A stretch of 64,000 nucleotides of DNA from an unidentified bacterial endosymbiont (GTDB lineage: Bacteria > Pseudomonadota > Gammaproteobacteria > Enterobacterales > G038960095). Within the stretch, counting starts at the first letter, position 1, and each line of letters opens with the position of its first letter. Location of the stretch: assembly GCF_918320885.1 (NCBI RefSeq), contig NZ_OU907312.1, positions 1 to 64,000 on the forward strand. Reading direction: 5' to 3'. The notes below the pieces were generated by a model. The model had not been told where the DNA came from, made no database searches, and was given only the letters and a program-made list of their open reading frames with translations. Below are positions 49,499 to 58,209 of the stretch, one piece after another. The translations under genes and the position numbers were made by a program.

Positions 49499-49524
49499 AG
49501 CCAGCAACCTCCTATCCACCCTAG

Positions 49525-49546
49525 CCATTCCCGGAATGGTTTTTTT
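49525..49546 (+). terminator. Rho-independent terminator between the two pilus copies
   Basis: CCATTC (49525-49530), loop CCG, GAATGG (49534-49539), followed by seven T residues. The stem is short but the tail is strong. It closes copy 1 before the promoter region of copy 2. Confidence 0.65.
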
Positions 49547-49574
49547 ACCTAATAAATAATTTTTAACTTGTCAA

Positions 49575-49602
49575 TTGAAAATAAAAATAAATAGGCTACA
49601 TT
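49575..49602 (+). promoter_or_regulatory. Putative promoter of pilus copy 2
   Basis: TTGAAA (49575-49580), 16 bases, TACATT (49597-49602) in an AT-rich stretch. It indicates that copy 2 has its own transcription start. Confidence 0.35.
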
Positions 49603-49655
49603 TAGGGTAAGAAGGACAAAGGGATTGATACAATGTGTTCACAAGGAGGTCAACG

Positions 49656-50042
49656 GTGCGCAGGCTGGTAACCCTACTACTGCTGTACGCTCTCCCGTGC
49701 ACTGTCAGCAGCAGCGTCAACCCGGCGGGTGGCCCGTCTGTGGGCCTGCGCCAGGGCCCTCGCGCTTACGTGCCGGCACGCTCCTCAATCTACTGCCTCT
49801 ATAAAGGCAGAACTCTCAAGCACTCGGTACACCGCTGGGCGCAGAGCGCGGGCTGGACACTCCAGTGGCCGTTCCCCTATGACTACCCCATTCTAGTGAC
49901 CACCTGTTTCAAAGGCGGTTTTTCACAAGCGATACAAGCGGTTACCCAAGCCTACAGCCAGGCTGAGCACCCTTTTTATCTTGATCTCTACCCGCAGCAG
50001 CGGTTAGTGATTATTGGTGATCAAAACCATGAAAACTCTTAA
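49656..50042 (+). CDS. pilL: PilL/TcpQ-domain periplasmic pilus protein, copy 2
   Basis: A 128-aa paralogue of the gene at 38911. After a signal peptide (VTLLLLYALPCTVSS) and a short linker come LKHSVHRWAQSAGWTLQWPFPYDYPI and AYSQAEHPFYLDLYPQQRLVII. GTG at 49656 is chosen because a perfect AAGGAGG lies six bases upstream; GTG 49635 would place that site inside the coding region. It overlaps the start of pilN copy 2 by 14 bp. Confidence 0.78.
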   Translation: MRRLVTLLLLYALPCTVSSSVNPAGGPSVGLRQGPRAYVPARSSIYCLYKGRTLKHSVHRWAQSAGWTLQWPFPYDYPILVTTCFKGGFSQAIQAVTQAYSQAEHPFYLDLYPQQRLVIIGDQNHENS

Positions 50043-51465
50043 ACTCACCACTCGCCTCCGGGTGCCCGCCCCTGTACGCTGGCTACTGTGTAGCGCGCTC
50101 CTCACAGCTTGCGGCGCACTGCAGCAGAGTCATCAGTTGTCCCAACAAATCACCGCTGATCAGCAGGAGGGAGAGGCCCTACTGCGAGGGCTAGCCAGCC
50201 CCCCCCGGCAACGGATTACTGTGCATCACACACCCTGGGTCTCTCCGAAGGCGTTGAGATTACCACCGACGCGTCTACCTGCCTCGGCTAACCGAAAAAT
50301 TACTTTTGCCACCGCGGCGCCAGTGCCGTTGAGCGAACTGAGCAAAATCATCTATCAGCTCAGTGGCCTGCGCCTACGCTTAACACCCGATGCCGAAGCG
50401 AAGTTACAACAGGGCAAAAAAAAACAACCCACCCCCTATGATGAACCTACGATTGCTGGTATCCGCTGGCAGGGGGAGTTAGCGGGACTATTAGATGAAG
50501 TCTCCTCGACGCTAGGGCTCTCCTGGCGGTACCAAGAGGCGGCGATCACCCTCTACTATCTCGATTCACGCACCTTTCAAATTTACGCTATCCCCTCCGA
50601 GACCAAAATGAGCTCTACGATCAGTTCTGGTATCGATGTCGGACTAGGAGGTAACGATAGTGGGAGTCGAGGCAGTGGTCAAAGTGCACAAAAGACTAGC
50701 GTATCGCTCAAAAGCGATATGCTGGAAGATATCCACCGGAACATTCAATCCATGTTAACTAAAGGGGTTGGCCAGCTCTCCCGATCACCCTCCACTGGCA
50801 GTGTCACCGTCACAGATACCCCCAGCGTGCTCAATCGCATTGCACACTATATCGGCCATGAAAACCGTACCATCACCAAGCAGGTACTCCTCAATATCAA
50901 AGTATTAGCGATTGAATTACATGATGAGCATCAATTGGGTATCAATTGGAGTCTACTCTATGATCCTGCGAACAGTGGCCGTTCCCTATTAGCAGGACTC
51001 GGACTCACCCCCGGTGATCAATCGAGCATTGGCAATGCATCCATTTTTAAGGTGCAGGGTGGTGGCCAATTAGGGGGCTCCGAGTGGTTGCTCAAGGCAC
51101 TTGCCAAACAGGGAAAAGTGTCGACAATCACTTCGCCATCAGTGACGACGCTAAATTTGCAACCAGTCCCGGTGCAAGTGGCCACCCAAAAAAGTTATTT
51201 GGCGCGCACAGAAACGACCACAAAATCCAAAGGGGAGGAGACGATTACGCTAACTCCCGGCATGCTCACTCATGGCTTTAACATGCATCTATTGCCCTTG
51301 GTCATGGCAGACAACCAGCTGCTGTTGCAGTATACCATTAACCTGAGTGAGCTTGTTGACACCAAGACCTTTGGGGTCAAAGACAAAGCTGAAATTCAGC
51401 TGCCAGAAATTAACACTCGGCTGTTTTCACAAAAAGTAAAATTACGCTCTGGGGATACCTTGGTG
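50029..51465 (+). pseudogene. pilN: Secretin PilN copy 2, 5' fragment, cut by an insertion sequence
   Basis: Starts MKTLKLTTRLRVPAP with lipobox LTAC. It follows copy 1 through the N-domains and most of the secretin core (VTSPSV-like ITSPSVTTLNLQPVPVQVATQ, PEINTRLFSQKVKLRSGDTLV). The element at 51466 enters after GTG, and its own first three bases TGA close the frame. The missing 48 residues continue at 52752. The two parts joined would encode 526 aa (copy 1: 516). Loss of the C-terminal secretin strand region probably abolishes function, though a truncated lipoprotein might still be made. Confidence 0.88.
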
Positions 51466-51505
51466 TGATCTTGCCACCTTTTTTTAGACACAGAGAAGAG
51501 AAACC

Positions 51506-52360
51506 TTAAGCGACCTGGGATAACCAATTTTTTTCAAAATTTACAGGAGACAGATAGCCTAGCGTTGAGTGCCGTCTCTGTCGGTTATAAAACACTTCTA
51601 CGTATTCAAAAATGCTCAATTTGGCTTGTTCTCTGCTCTCAAAACGTTCAAAGTGGGTGTGCTCTGTTTTTAAGGTATGGAAAAAACTCTCTGCTACTGC
51701 ATTGTCATAACAATTGCCCGTACTACTCATGCTAAGCGTTATCTGGTGATGCGCCGATACAGCCTTGAATCCTTTGCTGGTATACTGGCTGCCTCGGTCG
51801 GAGTGGTGGATGAGACCTGCAGCAGGCTTCCTCCGTGTTATTGCCTGGCGTAATGCTGCGGCTACTAACTCGGTGGTCATGTGAGCTTGCATATCCATCC
51901 CCACGATACTACGAGAGAACAGGTCCAGTACGATAGCAACATACAACCATCCCTCTTGGGTCGGAATATAGGTAATATCTGCTGCCCAGTATTGATCAGG
52001 GCGAGTGGCTGTGAACTTCTGCTTGAGTAAATTAGGCGCCACTGCGGCCTTTGGATCGACTATTGTGGTTACCTTAAATCGTTTTTTCATCTTAGCCGCA
52101 ATATGGGCTGCTTTCATTAGCCGACAAACCCGTTTGCGTGAACAGCGCTCACCTCTAGCTCGTAACTCAGCATGGATACGTGGGCTACCGTAAATTTGGT
52201 TGCTTATGGTATAAACCTCTTTAATTTCAGATATTAAACGCTCATCCTCACAATAGCGCTTGGATGGCTCAGCCTTGATAAACTGATAATAGCCACTGCG
52301 GGATACACCTAACACGTTGGACATCCTCTCTACGCTGAATTCCCCAGCATGCTTTTGCAT
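51506..52360 (-). CDS. IS3-family transposase OrfB (DDE integrase core), element A
   Basis: A 284-aa catalytic part with an HTH_21-type region (YGSPRIHAELRARG) and an rve domain: ADITYIPTQEGWLYVA (first Asp), HHSDRGSQYTS (second Asp) and NAVAESFFHTLKTE (Glu), then YNRQRRHSTLGYLSPVNFE. All DDE residues are present. It is most likely produced as an OrfAB fusion by -1 frameshifting: in the -1 frame the A7 site leads through KYQF into MQKHAGEFS. Confidence 0.93.
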   Translation of the reverse strand: MQKHAGEFSVERMSNVLGVSRSGYYQFIKAEPSKRYCEDERLISEIKEVYTISNQIYGSPRIHAELRARGERCSRKRVCRLMKAAHIAAKMKKRFKVTTIVDPKAAVAPNLLKQKFTATRPDQYWAADITYIPTQEGWLYVAIVLDLFSRSIVGMDMQAHMTTELVAAALRQAITRRKPAAGLIHHSDRGSQYTSKGFKAVSAHHQITLSMSSTGNCYDNAVAESFFHTLKTEHTHFERFESREQAKLSIFEYVEVFYNRQRRHSTLGYLSPVNFEKNWLSQVA

Positions 52361-52371
52361 AAACTGGTATT

Positions 52372-52671
52372 TTACTTGCGGGCCACTGAGAAGATGCCCA
52401 AGGCTTTTTTTAGGATATCCCTCTCTTCGCGTGCTATCGCCAATTCTTTCCGCAATTGACTGAGCTCAGCATCAGACGCTTTCAGGTATCCTTTGCCCGG
52501 GAAAGCCTCTGCACCATCCTTGTTATGCTGATGGACCCACCCTGCCAATGTACTCTTGGGAACTCCCAATTCCTCGCTCAATTGACAGAGCGTTTTACCA
52601 GTGCTGTGATACAGCTTTACCGCATTCAGCTTGAATTCCTTATCATAGCTCCTTGATTCCCCTTGATTCAT
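52372..52671 (-). CDS. IS3-family OrfA (helix-turn-helix), element A
   Basis: A 99-aa DNA-binding protein with SYDKEFKLNAVKLYHSTGKT and a helix-turn-helix around LSEELGVPKSTLAGWV, then a leucine-zipper-like end (LRKELAIAREERDILKKALG). The run CTA AAA AAA G inside ILKKA is the frameshift site to OrfB. Confidence 0.92.
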   Translation of the reverse strand: MNQGESRSYDKEFKLNAVKLYHSTGKTLCQLSEELGVPKSTLAGWVHQHNKDGAEAFPGKGYLKASDAELSQLRKELAIAREERDILKKALGIFSVARK

Positions 52672-52751
52672 AACTTCACCTCAAAAAGTAACAAAAAATT
52701 ATACGCTTTGTTCCTCTTCGTTGTGTCCGTTAAAGGGTAGCAAGATCAGTG

Positions 52752-52895
52752 CTCTCTGGATTTGAACAGATTACTAATCAAGCAGAACGTAAAGGAACTG
52801 GTTCGCCGAACAACTGGCTGCTAGGGGGGCGCGTTCTCGCCAACCAGAAACGCTCGCTGATTGTTCTCATCATCACCCCAACGGTGCTGTCTTAA
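52752..52895 (+). pseudogene. pilN: Secretin PilN copy 2, 3' fragment
   Basis: Continues the secretin frame after the element and one GTG duplicate: LSGFEQITNQAERKGTG, SPNNWLLGG, then IVLIITPTVLS and TAA. It aligns with the last residues of copy 1 (LSGFEQIRNETGRRGVG, ANNWLFGG). It lacks its own start. Its end lies 4 bp before pilO copy 2. Confidence 0.88.
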
Positions 52896-52899
52896 ACCC

Positions 52900-54123
52900 A
52901 TGCCCTCCTCCGCTACTCCCCCCTTAGCGCTGCTGCCGCTCCGAGCAAAAGCCGTGGCGGTCATCGGCCTGCTGTGGCGGCCTTTGCCAGCGCAAAATGC
53001 CAAAAGCGCGGCGCGGCAGCTGTTAGACAGCACAGCTGGTGAACGCCTGGTGCTGCACTATCACGATAACCAAGTCCAGTGCGGCATCGCCCCACCGCTA
53101 CCCAGCGGGCAGCGGTACTATAGTGCCGCCTTGCTGCTGATGGCGCAGCTGGGTGATGATTGGATCGGCATCTTTGAGTGGGAAAACGGGCAGTACCTGT
53201 TATGTGGCGTCGCTGGCGGTCAGGTTGTTCCCGGTTGTGATGGTCTATTTGAGTCGGCGGCCGCCGTGACCGCACAGTTCGAGCGCTTTCAAGCGCTCTG
53301 TGATTGGTCCACCCGCTATGCACCAGAACAGCTGAATCTCGGTGGCGAGCCTTTAGAGATTAGCACGCTACTCCATAGCAGCACCCCGCTGGCCTATCCA
53401 TTAAAAGTCGTTTATAACACCCCCAAAAATAGACAACGATGGCTGCGAGGCAGTGGTGTCGTTCTCCTACTGCTGATTCTGGCTTATACCGGCCAGCACT
53501 ATTTTCAACAGCAGCAAGCGGCACTATCTCGGTTAACCCTGCAGCAGCTATCACAGCTGCGAGCGCAGCAGCAGCAAAAAAAAATGGTGATAGCAGAAGC
53601 TGTCTGGCAGCAGCAGCCGGCCGCTCGGGTGGTGCTCCAGCAGTGTACCCAGCACCTATCCCACTACCCACTGCTATTAGGTGGTTGGCAGCTGATAGAG
53701 AGCCAGTGCAGTGCTCAAGGCAGCAGTGCTACCTACCAGCGCCGTGCGCCCAGTGATGACCAACTCTTTTTACAGGCTGCTGCCAAACGATACCCCGACT
53801 ACCGATTGCAGAGTGCTGAACGGGGGCGAGTCCAGCGGCCGCTGCGGCTGGAAGCACGTCTCTCCGAGCAGCTGCAGCCACTGCCTACGCTGTCCCAGGT
53901 ATTCAGGGATCCAATAGATCGTGGTGCCGCGACTGGCAGCGTTGAGGAGAGCGTCACTGCGACTAAGAAGAGCGCTAACTTTAGATGGAATTGCCCCGAT
54001 TCGCCGCGACAGTTATTGCAAAAAGCCGAGCTCAGCGGGGTGGTGATTCATCACTTAAACAATACTATCAGCCAAAATGGCCTAGTCACTTGGAGCCTTC
54101 AAGGAACACTCTATGGCGAATAG
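52900..54123 (+). CDS. pilO: Type IVb pilus assembly protein PilO, copy 2
   Basis: A 407-aa intact paralogue of the gene at 40826, with a cytoplasmic domain, a transmembrane helix (GVVLLLLILAYTGQHYF) and a Gln-rich periplasmic part, ending GTLYGE. ATG at 52900 follows the pilN stop and matches the position in copy 1; the frame is open from 52861 but that part is pilN sequence. It overlaps pilP by 11 bp. Element A just upstream may have cut its transcription. Confidence 0.86.
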   Translation: MPSSATPPLALLPLRAKAVAVIGLLWRPLPAQNAKSAARQLLDSTAGERLVLHYHDNQVQCGIAPPLPSGQRYYSAALLLMAQLGDDWIGIFEWENGQYLLCGVAGGQVVPGCDGLFESAAAVTAQFERFQALCDWSTRYAPEQLNLGGEPLEISTLLHSSTPLAYPLKVVYNTPKNRQRWLRGSGVVLLLLILAYTGQHYFQQQQAALSRLTLQQLSQLRAQQQQKKMVIAEAVWQQQPAARVVLQQCTQHLSHYPLLLGGWQLIESQCSAQGSSATYQRRAPSDDQLFLQAAAKRYPDYRLQSAERGRVQRPLRLEARLSEQLQPLPTLSQVFRDPIDRGAATGSVEESVTATKKSANFRWNCPDSPRQLLQKAELSGVVIHHLNNTISQNGLVTWSLQGTLYGE

Positions 54124-54595
54124 AACCGTTTATCTCCGGGGTTGGATCCTACTCCCTGTATTGCTGCTGAGCCCGCTGGCTATGACTTATGGGGATGAGG
54201 AGACGCTGGGTGATCTGAGTGCACTGCAGCAGGATATTCGCTGGCTTAAAGTGACCTTAGAGCATCTTAAACTACAGCGTGAATTAGAAGGACTACGCCC
54301 CACTCACGGGGGAGCGCAAAAGATCTGCCCCTCTGGTGAAGGACTCGGCGCGCTTACCCTGAATAGTATCTACGCTGTGAACCAGCACTACGTGGCCACC
54401 TTTACTTATCATCAGACCCCATTCACCGCCCGCCGCGGCGAGCGGCTGCTGTGTGGGGAGCGAGTACTCAAAATCACCCTCGATGGCGTGGAGCTTGAGA
54501 AACAAGGAAAGCGCTATCAGATAACGGGTCAAATGGCGGCCCGACTCATGCCCTCCCTGCCGCAGACTCACCTGGACAGTGCTCATGCACCCTGA
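54113..54595 (+). CDS. pilP: Type IV pilus biogenesis protein PilP, copy 2
   Basis: A 160-aa intact paralogue of the gene at 42051: signal peptide (WILLPVLLLSPLAMTYG), coiled coil (LGDLSALQQDIRWLKVTLEHL), cysteines in KICPSG and LLCGER, and the end VELEKQGKRYQITG. The start overlaps the pilO stop and the end overlaps the pilQ start, so copy 2 keeps the coupled gene order. Confidence 0.85.
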   Translation: MANRTVYLRGWILLPVLLLSPLAMTYGDEETLGDLSALQQDIRWLKVTLEHLKLQRELEGLRPTHGGAQKICPSGEGLGALTLNSIYAVNQHYVATFTYHQTPFTARRGERLLCGERVLKITLDGVELEKQGKRYQITGQMAARLMPSLPQTHLDSAHAP

Positions 54596-54922
54596 TAGCG
54601 CTCAACCACTGGAGCTGCTCACCGATGAACAGGGGCACTATCCTCTCTCCAATGAGCTACAGGCATTACTCTGTCTTACCACCGAGGGCACGCTTTACCT
54701 CTCCTCCTCGCATAAAAATAACCCGCTAGTGCTCGCTTTTATCGATCAACTCTGCCGAGATCAGCAGCCCTTTACTGTGCAGTTGGTCGACATTGAGTTT
54801 ATCGCTGACTGCTATGCTCAAGCAGCACCAAAAACTCAGCTGTACGATGTTTCCACCTGCCAAAACCACGTGGCCAACCTGATTCAAGCGGCGGTGCAAA
54901 CGAATGCCAGCGATGTGCATTT
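54585..54922 (+). pseudogene. pilQ: ATPase PilQ copy 2, 5' fragment, cut by an insertion sequence
   Basis: Starts MHPDSAQPLELLTDEQGHYPL and runs to NASDVHF, aligned with copy 1 up to KASDLHI. Element B enters here; the frame then reads into the element and stops at 54944. The fragment lacks all ATPase motifs. Joined with the 3' fragment at 56209 it would encode 513 aa. Confidence 0.88.
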
Positions 54923-54962
54923 TGATCTTGCCACCTTTTTTTAGACACAGAGAAGAGAAACC

Positions 54963-55817
54963 TTAAGCGACCTGGGATAACCAATTTTTTTCAAAATTTA
55001 CAGGAGACAGATAGCCTAGCGTTGAGTGCCGTCTCTGTCGGTTATAAAACACTTCTACGTATTCAAAAATGCTCAATTTGGCTTGTTCTCTGCTCTCAAA
55101 ACGTTCAAAGTGGGTGTGCTCTGTTTTTAAGGTATGGAAAAAACTCTCTGCTACTGCATTGTCATAACAATTGCCCGTACTACTCATGCTAAGCGTTATC
55201 TGGTGATGCGCCGATACAGCCTTGAATCCTTTGCTGGTATACTGGCTGCCTCGGTCGGAGTGGTGGATGAGACCTGCAGCAGGCTTCCTCCGTGTTATTG
55301 CCTGGCGTAATGCTGCGGCTACTAACTCGGTGGTCATGTGAGCTTGCATATCCATCCCCACGATACTACGAGAGAACAGGTCCAGTACGATAGCAACATA
55401 CAACCATCCCTCTTGGGTCGGAATATAGGTAATATCTGCTGCCCAGTATTGATCAGGGCGAGTGGCTGTGAACTTCTGCTTGAGTAAATTAGGCGCCACT
55501 GCGGCCTTTGGATCGACTATTGTGGTTACCTTAAATCGTTTTTTCATCTTAGCCGCAATATGGGCTGCTTTCATTAGCCGACAAACCCGTTTGCGTGAAC
55601 AGCGCTCACCTCTAGCTCGTAACTCAGCATGGATACGTGGGCTACCGTAAATTTGGTTGCTTATGGTATAAACCTCTTTAATTTCAGATATTAAACGCTC
55701 ATCCTCACAATAGCGCTTGGATGGCTCAGCCTTGATAAACTGATAATAGCCACTGCGGGATACACCTAACACGTTGGACATCCTCTCTACGCTGAATTCC
55801 CCAGCATGCTTTTGCAT
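54963..55817 (-). CDS. IS3-family transposase OrfB, element B
   Basis: 284 aa, identical to OrfB of element A, with all DDE residues (ADITYIP, HHSDRGSQ, NAVAESFF) intact. It is expected to be expressed mainly as the OrfAB fusion. Confidence 0.93.
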   Translation of the reverse strand: MQKHAGEFSVERMSNVLGVSRSGYYQFIKAEPSKRYCEDERLISEIKEVYTISNQIYGSPRIHAELRARGERCSRKRVCRLMKAAHIAAKMKKRFKVTTIVDPKAAVAPNLLKQKFTATRPDQYWAADITYIPTQEGWLYVAIVLDLFSRSIVGMDMQAHMTTELVAAALRQAITRRKPAAGLIHHSDRGSQYTSKGFKAVSAHHQITLSMSSTGNCYDNAVAESFFHTLKTEHTHFERFESREQAKLSIFEYVEVFYNRQRRHSTLGYLSPVNFEKNWLSQVA

Positions 55818-55828
55818 AAACTGGTATT

Positions 55829-56128
55829 TTACTTGCGGGCCACTGAGAAGATGCCCAAGGCTTTTTTTAGGATATCCCTCTCTTCGCGTGCTATCGCCAA
55901 TTCTTTCCGCAATTGACTGAGCTCAGCATCAGACGCTTTCAGGTATCCTTTGCCCGGGAAAGCCTCTGCACCATCCTTGTTATGCTGATGGACCCACCCT
56001 GCCAATGTACTCTTGGGAACTCCCAATTCCTCGCTCAATTGACAGAGCGTTTTACCAGTGCTGTGATACAGCTTTACCGCATTCAGCTTGAATTCCTTAT
56101 CATAGCTCCTTGATTCCCCTTGATTCAT
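55829..56128 (-). CDS. IS3-family OrfA, element B
   Basis: 99 aa, identical to OrfA of element A, with the helix-turn-helix and the A7 frameshift run (55868-55862). Confidence 0.92.
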   Translation of the reverse strand: MNQGESRSYDKEFKLNAVKLYHSTGKTLCQLSEELGVPKSTLAGWVHQHNKDGAEAFPGKGYLKASDAELSQLRKELAIAREERDILKKALGIFSVARK

Positions 56129-56208
56129 AACTTCACCTCAAAAAGTAACAAAAAATTATACGCTTTGTTCCTCTTCGTTGTGTCCGTTAAAGGGTAGCAA
56201 GATCATTT

Positions 56209-57412
56209 TGTGGTCCGTCACCTGGTGACACAGATTAAATTTCGGATCAATGGCGAACTGCGACTGCACGCTGAGTTATCGTCTGAGGAGGGACAGATGC
56301 TCTGTGCCACCATCTACCAGACCATGTGTGATGTCGCTGAGCCGGTGTTTAACCCCCATCGTAGTCAAGATGGCCGGTTAATGCCGTCGCTGCTGAAGAC
56401 CCGGGCGCTGTATGGTGGCCGGGTCGCCACCCGTCCCACCGATAGTGGGCTATTAATGGTGATCCGACTACTCTATGATCGCGGCAGCAGCCAGCTACAG
56501 TTGGAGGATCTCGGGTATCTGCCGGAACAGATTGCAGCGATTAGCCATATGGGCAATCGCCGCTTTGGTATCAATATCCTCTCCGGTCCCACTGGCTCTG
56601 GCAAATCCACTACGCTGGAGTGCTTGTTAAAAAAGGTGATCACCACTCGGGAGCAGAAAGCGCATGTGTTAACCATGGAGGATCCGCCGGAGTATCAGAT
56701 CAAAGGGGCGGTGCAGACGCCGATTATCTGTGATAAAGATGATGATGACGCCATCAACCGGGAGTGGGGCCGCGCCATTGCTAACGCCATGCGTTTAGAT
56801 CCCGATATTTTAATGTGTGGTGAGGTGCGTGATAGCTACTCAGCAACCGCCACCTTTCGAGCGGCGATGACGGGGCATAGCGTCTGGACCACCCTCCATG
56901 CCAATGACGCCTTAGCGATTTTAACCCGTCTCCGTGACATTGGGGTGTCGACCTCACTGTTAGAGGATGCCTCACTGATCACCGGCCTGATCAACCAGGT
57001 GCTGGTGAAAAAATTGTGTAGTCACTGTAAGCAGCCTTATCGAACGCAAGCGGCGAGCTGGCCCACTGCCCTACAGCAACGTATCGAGGCCTACTGCGAG
57101 GTCGATCAACTCTTTGTACGTGGCAGCGGCTGTGGTCACTGCAACCAGAGCGGCATTGCCGGCCGCACCGTGGTGGCGGAGGTCATTGAGCCTGATGGTA
57201 ACCTGCTGGAGCTGTTCCTGCGCCAGGGTAAACAGGAGGCCCGCCGTTACTGGATCGGGCAGCGCCAGGGCTGCACTAAAAATCGTAATTTAATCACCTT
57301 AATTAATCACGGCCTCATCGATCCGCGGGATGGTGAGCAAGATGTCTGTATGCTCGACCATGATGCCCTCAGTGATGGAGCTCCCTTTCACGCTAGCGGG
57401 CTGATGAGTTGA
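56209..57412 (+). pseudogene. pilQ: ATPase PilQ copy 2, 3' fragment
   Basis: Continues the frame after the element and one TTT duplicate: VVRHLVTQIKFRINGEL, aligned with VVRERATLIKFRVHGEL in copy 1. It keeps Walker A GPTGSGKSTT, Walker B LDPDILMCGEVRD, the His-box and both CxxC pairs. A start at an internal codon could in principle yield an N-terminally shortened ATPase core, but the N-domain is lost. The coding sequence itself shows no further damage, so the disruption is recent. Confidence 0.88.
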
Positions 57413-57624
57413 GTAGTGGCGCCCTGGTCATTAGACAAGGAGTTGTGTATGCAATAACGCATTAACCATCGACCGCGCTCGCCGTATTTCAGTGGAGTGC
57501 CCCTACCGTTGGTAGGCCATAACGTCAATAGAAAATAAGTTGAACAACGCCTTAGTGCAGCACCGCCAGCCAACGCTGGAATGCTCAGTCGTCAAGGATC
57601 TTAAACCAAGCAGGAGCAACCCTT

Positions 57625-58176
57625 ATGAATTGTCAAAACACCCCGCCCTCCCAACGCGGTTTTACCGCCTTAGAATTAATTATTGTCTTGATTATTGGTT
57701 TCTCCATTATTGGGCTTTCAGCCGCTAAAATGGCCGACATGATGGACTCATCTAAGGCAACCCGAGCGCTGGATAGCATTGTTAACCTTTCCACAGCCAT
57801 CAAATCGTTAGCGAACCCTCAAGGTTATGGTGCAACGGGTGATCCTCTTGTCGCCGACCTCATCAATGCTGATGTGGTACCGAAATCGTTAAGACAGCAG
57901 GCTGTTGGAGGAGCTACTGCTCTTATGAATCAATGGAATCAACCGGTTTCAGTCAACGTTCATCCTAACGATGTACAAAAATTTGTTATAACCTATCCGG
58001 GTATACCCAAATCAGCCTGTAATACACTAGTCAAAGATTTGCTTAATAATTTTTCTGTAGTATCAATAGCTGATAGTACCAATGTCATCACAGCGGTTCC
58101 TAGAAATGCCACTCTGGCTGCTATAGTGAATGCCTGCAATGTTGCACCACCAATTGGTCTGGTGTTAAGTGATTAG
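57625..58176 (+). CDS. pilS: Type IVb major prepilin PilS, copy 2
   Basis: A 183-aa prepilin: leader MNCQNTPPSQRG, then FTALELIIVLIIGFSIIGLS, with Glu at +5. Conserved with copy 1 are QGYGA, ADLINADVVPKSL, IPKSACNTL and a second Cys near the end (VNACNV). AGGAG precedes the ATG. The frame is intact although neighbouring copy-2 genes are broken, so this second pilin could still be polymerised by the copy-1 machinery. Confidence 0.92.
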   Translation: MNCQNTPPSQRGFTALELIIVLIIGFSIIGLSAAKMADMMDSSKATRALDSIVNLSTAIKSLANPQGYGATGDPLVADLINADVVPKSLRQQAVGGATALMNQWNQPVSVNVHPNDVQKFVITYPGIPKSACNTLVKDLLNNFSVVSIADSTNVITAVPRNATLAAIVNACNVAPPIGLVLSD

Positions 58177-58209
58177 TCATGAGACAACTGATTAGCCGGT
58201 AGAGAACCA

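Larger units (their letters stand above)
51466..52748 (-). mobile_element. IS3-family insertion sequence, element A (1283 bp)
   Basis: The ends are imperfect 13-bp inverted repeats (TGATCTTGCCACC at the left, complement of TGATCTTGCTACC at the right), flanked by a 3-bp target duplication GTG (51463-51465 and 52749-52751). Two overlapping frames on the minus strand encode OrfA and OrfB. A slippery A7 run at 52411-52405 would allow -1 frameshifting to the fused OrfAB transposase. It has the same length as element B and identical predicted proteins, indicating recent activity. Confidence 0.95.
54923..56205 (-). mobile_element. IS3-family insertion sequence, element B (1283 bp)
   Basis: Same length, ends and orientation as element A, with a different 3-bp target duplication TTT (54920-54922 and 56206-56208). 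That shows an independent insertion rather than duplication of a larger block. The predicted OrfA and OrfB proteins are identical to those of element A. The two elements lie in direct orientation 3457 bp apart, so recombination between them could delete pilO-pilP and parts of pilN and pilQ. Confidence 0.95.
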
